NCBI GenBank assembly: GCA_023014335.1
Contig: JAECYW010000016.1
Span: 868,001 to 932,000, forward strand
Reading direction: 5' to 3'
Length of the DNA: 64,000 nucleotides
DNA from: Galerina marginata
Taxonomy: Eukaryota > Basidiomycota > Agaricomycetes > Agaricales > Galerinaceae
This document shows, piece by piece, positions 61,008-64,000 of the stretch. Positions within the stretch are counted from its first letter, which is position 1, and every line of letters starts with the position of its first letter. The notes beneath the pieces are model-generated. The model was given only the letters and a program-made list of their open reading frames with translations, did no database searches and was not told where the DNA came from. The translations under genes and the position numbers were made by a program.

Positions 61008-61570
61008 AATAACTTGAAAGTCAGAATAAACAACACCTTCCCTATGCCTCGCGGAAACGCATTTTATACAATGGCACAACCCATGGCCATCGTTGCCATT
61101 GCGTGCCACAAAAAGACAGCGTGGCGAAAGGAAGTCGGGACCAACGTTCGTCGCAATTTTGCTCGGCCTTGGCCTTTGAGCTTGAGAGAGCAGTGTAAGA
61201 TTGGAAGAAACGGTGACATTTGCATATGGCAGTGGAAGCAGATACTGTGGCACGGAATGGAATCGACTATCAGGCAGGCGTGCAAGCCGAGCTCGGGGCG
61301 AGAGAAAACACACGGAACGCCTCCACGTGCGGGTTTATGGAACGGTAGGAAAGTGCAGGAAATTGGGAAGGATTTTCCCGAGATCAAATAAAATTAGGCC
61401 GGTCGCAATTGTCGTGAATATTGGCGGCGGTGGTTAACAACGCTATAATTATGATGCTTGAGACTCCCAATCTATCTTTACAACGCTGCTGGATCTATAT
61501 TTGAGAGAGATAAAATTGATTCGACTGAAGGACTCACTGCATACTATCTAATACGCCCATCAACCTAGAC
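61008..61570. other. Intergenic
   Basis: Holds the upstream region of the phytase-like gene and the 3' end of the HAUS6-like gene. No further gene supported. Confidence 0.45.
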
Positions 61571-64000
61571 TCATTCCCAAACAAATGACGCGTCCTCTAC
61601 CAACAGACCATCTCCAAGGTCTTCACTGCTAAACTCTGAACAATAAAAAGAGTCAAGCGTCGAAAAGAAAAGAACATGAAGAGAATGGACATACCTAACA
61701 AATCGAACTGGCTCGTATCCGCGCTGAGCAGGATGTCTTTGAGCGTCATGCTCGGCGGATCGTCGAGGTCGTCATCAACTGAGTCCTCCTGGTCTTCGTG
61801 GTCCCGATCTTCAACATCGAGTGGTAAAGTCTTCCGCGCAGGTCTAGGCGTCGCATCGACATCCACCACACCCCACAACCCACCACCTTCTCGCTCCTCC
61901 TCGTCTTCCCCCTCCTCCTTATCTCCCACCACCTCTTCCATCCCGCCCTTCCCAAACCCCTCCACACTCAACGACCCCAAACTCGGCAATCCCACTCCAG
62001 AGCCCATATCCACCAGCCGCCCCAGTGCAGAAGACGACGCCCTTGGCTTCTGCATCTGCCAGTACGACTGCGACTGCGGTGTGCTGTGCTTGCCCTTCTT
62101 GCTTGATACAGGCGTGCCGGCCGTCCATATCCTGTTGATCGCTGGCCTGGTTTTTGAGGACTTGGGGGTTTTGTATGGGGAGAGGAACTGGTTGGAGCTA
62201 GAGTTGGCGTCGGTTTCTGCATCCGAGCCCTCGTCGTCCGTTGGGAAGTCGTGTGTTTCGTTTATGAGCTAATTAGATTGGTACAACCAGTCAATATCAA
62301 GATTGGAATTCAATGGCAGGAAAAACACACCCTATCCACCTCATCCTCCACCTCGCCTGTACCGAAAAGACCGAACATCGACGACCTCGGTCTGCCGGAA
62401 CGCCGCTGTGCCATGGAAAACCGCACAGATTTGCGCCGTATGCTGCGTGATTCCTTTCCTGGGGAGAGTAACAGTTGAGGGGTCGAAGGTGGATGTACAG
62501 GCGGCTGTTGTGGTTCAGTTGGCAGTGTCGGATGTTGACGTTGGGTAGGTGGTAGAGGTTTGTGGTTTGTGGTTTGTTTCGTACTGGAGCTGGGCTTGCT
62601 CTGCAACACAGGTATCCTCGCCTTGACCTCCGCTTTCTTCTCTAACTCAAGAGGCGGCTTCCGAGGCTCCATCGGATCTGGTACAGCCGGATAAGGAGGT
62701 AGCTTGGAAGAGCGGATTTCGTGGATCTTCTTCTCTAAAGCATCTTCGGCTTCCCCGCCATCGCTATCGTTTGCATTGAGACTGACAAGAACGAATTCTC
62801 GCTCCATGCCCAAAGAACGCATCAGCGCCTTGTCTGGCTTAGGATCAAAATCGATGGCGGAGAAGGCTGGTGCAGGAGGAGTCCAAAAAGTCGTAGAAGG
62901 AGAAGATGAAGGTCCAGCTGAAGTCCGTTGCTGACGAGCAGCTGACAATTCCCAGACCTTCGCGCTCAGCCCTTCTCCTACGGATTTCGCCCGTGCAAGG
63001 GCTTCGCCCAAGGTCTGGCGCATGCGTTTCTCAGAGTCGATGTCAGCTGCGAGGATGATAGCTGCATGGGACTCCGCTCGTACTCGAGGTGAGATGGGAT
63101 GTCTGGAGCAGGGTGGTTGGAAGATATCTGGTGCTGATGTTGCTACATCTGTTGTGTTTGGTTTCGATTTAGGCTGGAAGATAGGCTTGCGGAGTCTCTT
63201 GAGATGCGCGGGGTGGTGTGCTGCTGCGATGGGTAAAGGGGATGGGTGTCCTGTTGGCTTCTGGTTCATGGGTTTTAGTTTGATTTTTTTTTACGATGGG
63301 AAAAGTGAACAACGAACAGTGGACGTGTCTCGCTCAACTTGCTCTGCGGAGAAAGATTTACTCGAGGAAGACAATGACGACGATGATGATAGTCTAATCC
63401 CAGCCAGTTCGACCAGAGAAAAGAGGGCTTTTCGACCTGCTTTGCCTGTCCAGTACTGTTGGAGGAGGATCTGGAGTTTGGATTCCGCGAGGGCTTGTAG
63501 ACGCTCTGTGGAGAGCGAGGCAAATTTTGAAGGCGTTGGGTTGCTGAGAGATTCCTATGGGAGAAAGTTAAAACATTATATGGCATAATTAAAAGGACAT
63601 ACGCGAAGTATCTGCAAATCACCCTCTGATCTTAATAAGAGTGCGGCAGCCTTTGCCCATGCGTGTCGGCTTGCTTGATATCGCGCGAGAGCCGACGTGT
63701 AGAGGGCGGGCTGAGTGCGAAGCAGAGTCTGCGGAAATGTTCAGCCACACTTTAAGAAAGTGGATAGTTGAAAGCGAACCTACATACGCTCATCTTATCG
63801 GGCTCTATAGGACGAGAAGCCTTCATCAGTGCGTGCGTCGAGAGCGAAAGCATGAGCCGCTCAAATCTTCGTGAATCATCAGCCTAGTGATATAAACTTA
63901 TACAGCGGACTCGACACTCACTTGTCGCCTGAGCATTCCTCCAAAAGCGATTTCCGGACGACGACGTCCTTCCACCACCATGCGACACTTTCTGTGTTTG
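61571..64000 (-). CDS. HAUS augmin-like complex subunit 6 homologue, 5' end missing
   Basis: Enters from the right edge. Exons at about 64000-63922 (VAWWWKDVVVRKSLLEECSG), 63873-63784 (FERLMLSLSTHALMK), 63728-63603 (TLLRTQPALYTSALARYQ), 63555-63320, 63263-62330 and 62273-61692, and a last one ending in LLVEDASFVWE at 61571. The N-terminal helical motifs match the HAUS6 N-terminal domain (family recognition by pattern). The long C-terminal half is Pro/Ser/Glu-rich and probably disordered. Augmin recruits gamma-tubulin to existing spindle microtubules to nucleate branches, and HAUS6 is its link to the nucleator. The join at 63320/63263 uses a GTTCGT donor and an AACCAG acceptor and keeps frame. 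Confidence 0.7.

Noticed and set aside
60726..61313. 195-codon frame extending upstream of the phytase-like start
   Set aside because: The signal peptide begins at the ATG at 61007; the upstream part is an open 5' leader.

Overview
The window looks like nuclear DNA of a mushroom-forming basidiomycete (Agaricomycetes). Genes are broken by many 50-60 bp GT-AG introns with CTAAY-like branch sites. There is an intact Plavaka-type DNA transposase, a Mug135-like protein, an iron-type two-finger GATA repressor, and several families I know only as uncharacterised agaric proteins. No ribosomal, mitochondrial, prophage or CRISPR sequence was seen. All assignments are from reading the sequence. Exon joins were checked for frame where exact coordinates are given and are approximate elsewhere.

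Left part (1-18 kb): a multi-exon unknown gene runs off the left edge. It is followed by a decayed copy of a Ser-rich agaric gene (3.7-6.6 kb) and a remarkable minus-strand HEAT-repeat locus (6.6-13.5 kb), in which nearly every exon is one HEAT repeat bounded by phase-1 introns. Part of that array was tandemly duplicated; the outer copy has a frameshifted junction exon and an internal deletion. A small F-box-like gene, a relic, an orphan ORF and a gene with a possible nuclease-like segment follow.

Mobile part (18-35 kb): an apparently intact Plavaka transposase with a small coiled-coil gene just upstream; a 2.66 kb Harbinger-like element (TTA target duplication, long terminal inverted repeats) that itself carries a 439 bp hAT-like MITE with a perfect 20 bp TIR and 8 bp target duplication; and two duplicated copies (A and B) of an unknown agaric gene flanking a third unknown gene that carries a Gly-rich minisatellite exon. 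Copy A has an in-frame stop.

Right part (35-64 kb): Mug135-like gene; secreted GH76-type glycosidase with a possible change in the catalytic Asp pair; conserved unknown agaric gene; iron-responsive GATA factor (SreA/Urbs1/Fep1 type) with two unusually long introns placed identically in its two zinc fingers; a 6.3 kb gene-poor stretch; a secreted protein of six repeats, each ending in Arg-Arg, i.e. a probable kexin-processed repeat peptide precursor (the most interesting gene here); an MBOAT/wax-synthase-like acyltransferase; a secreted phytase-like protein; and the 3' part of an augmin (HAUS6-like) subunit gene that runs off the right edge.

The genes do not form one pathway. The best candidates for undescribed biology are the repeat-peptide precursor, the one-exon-per-repeat HEAT array with its recent rearrangement, the pair of related unknown families around 27-34 kb, and the possible exon-skipping product of the GATA gene.
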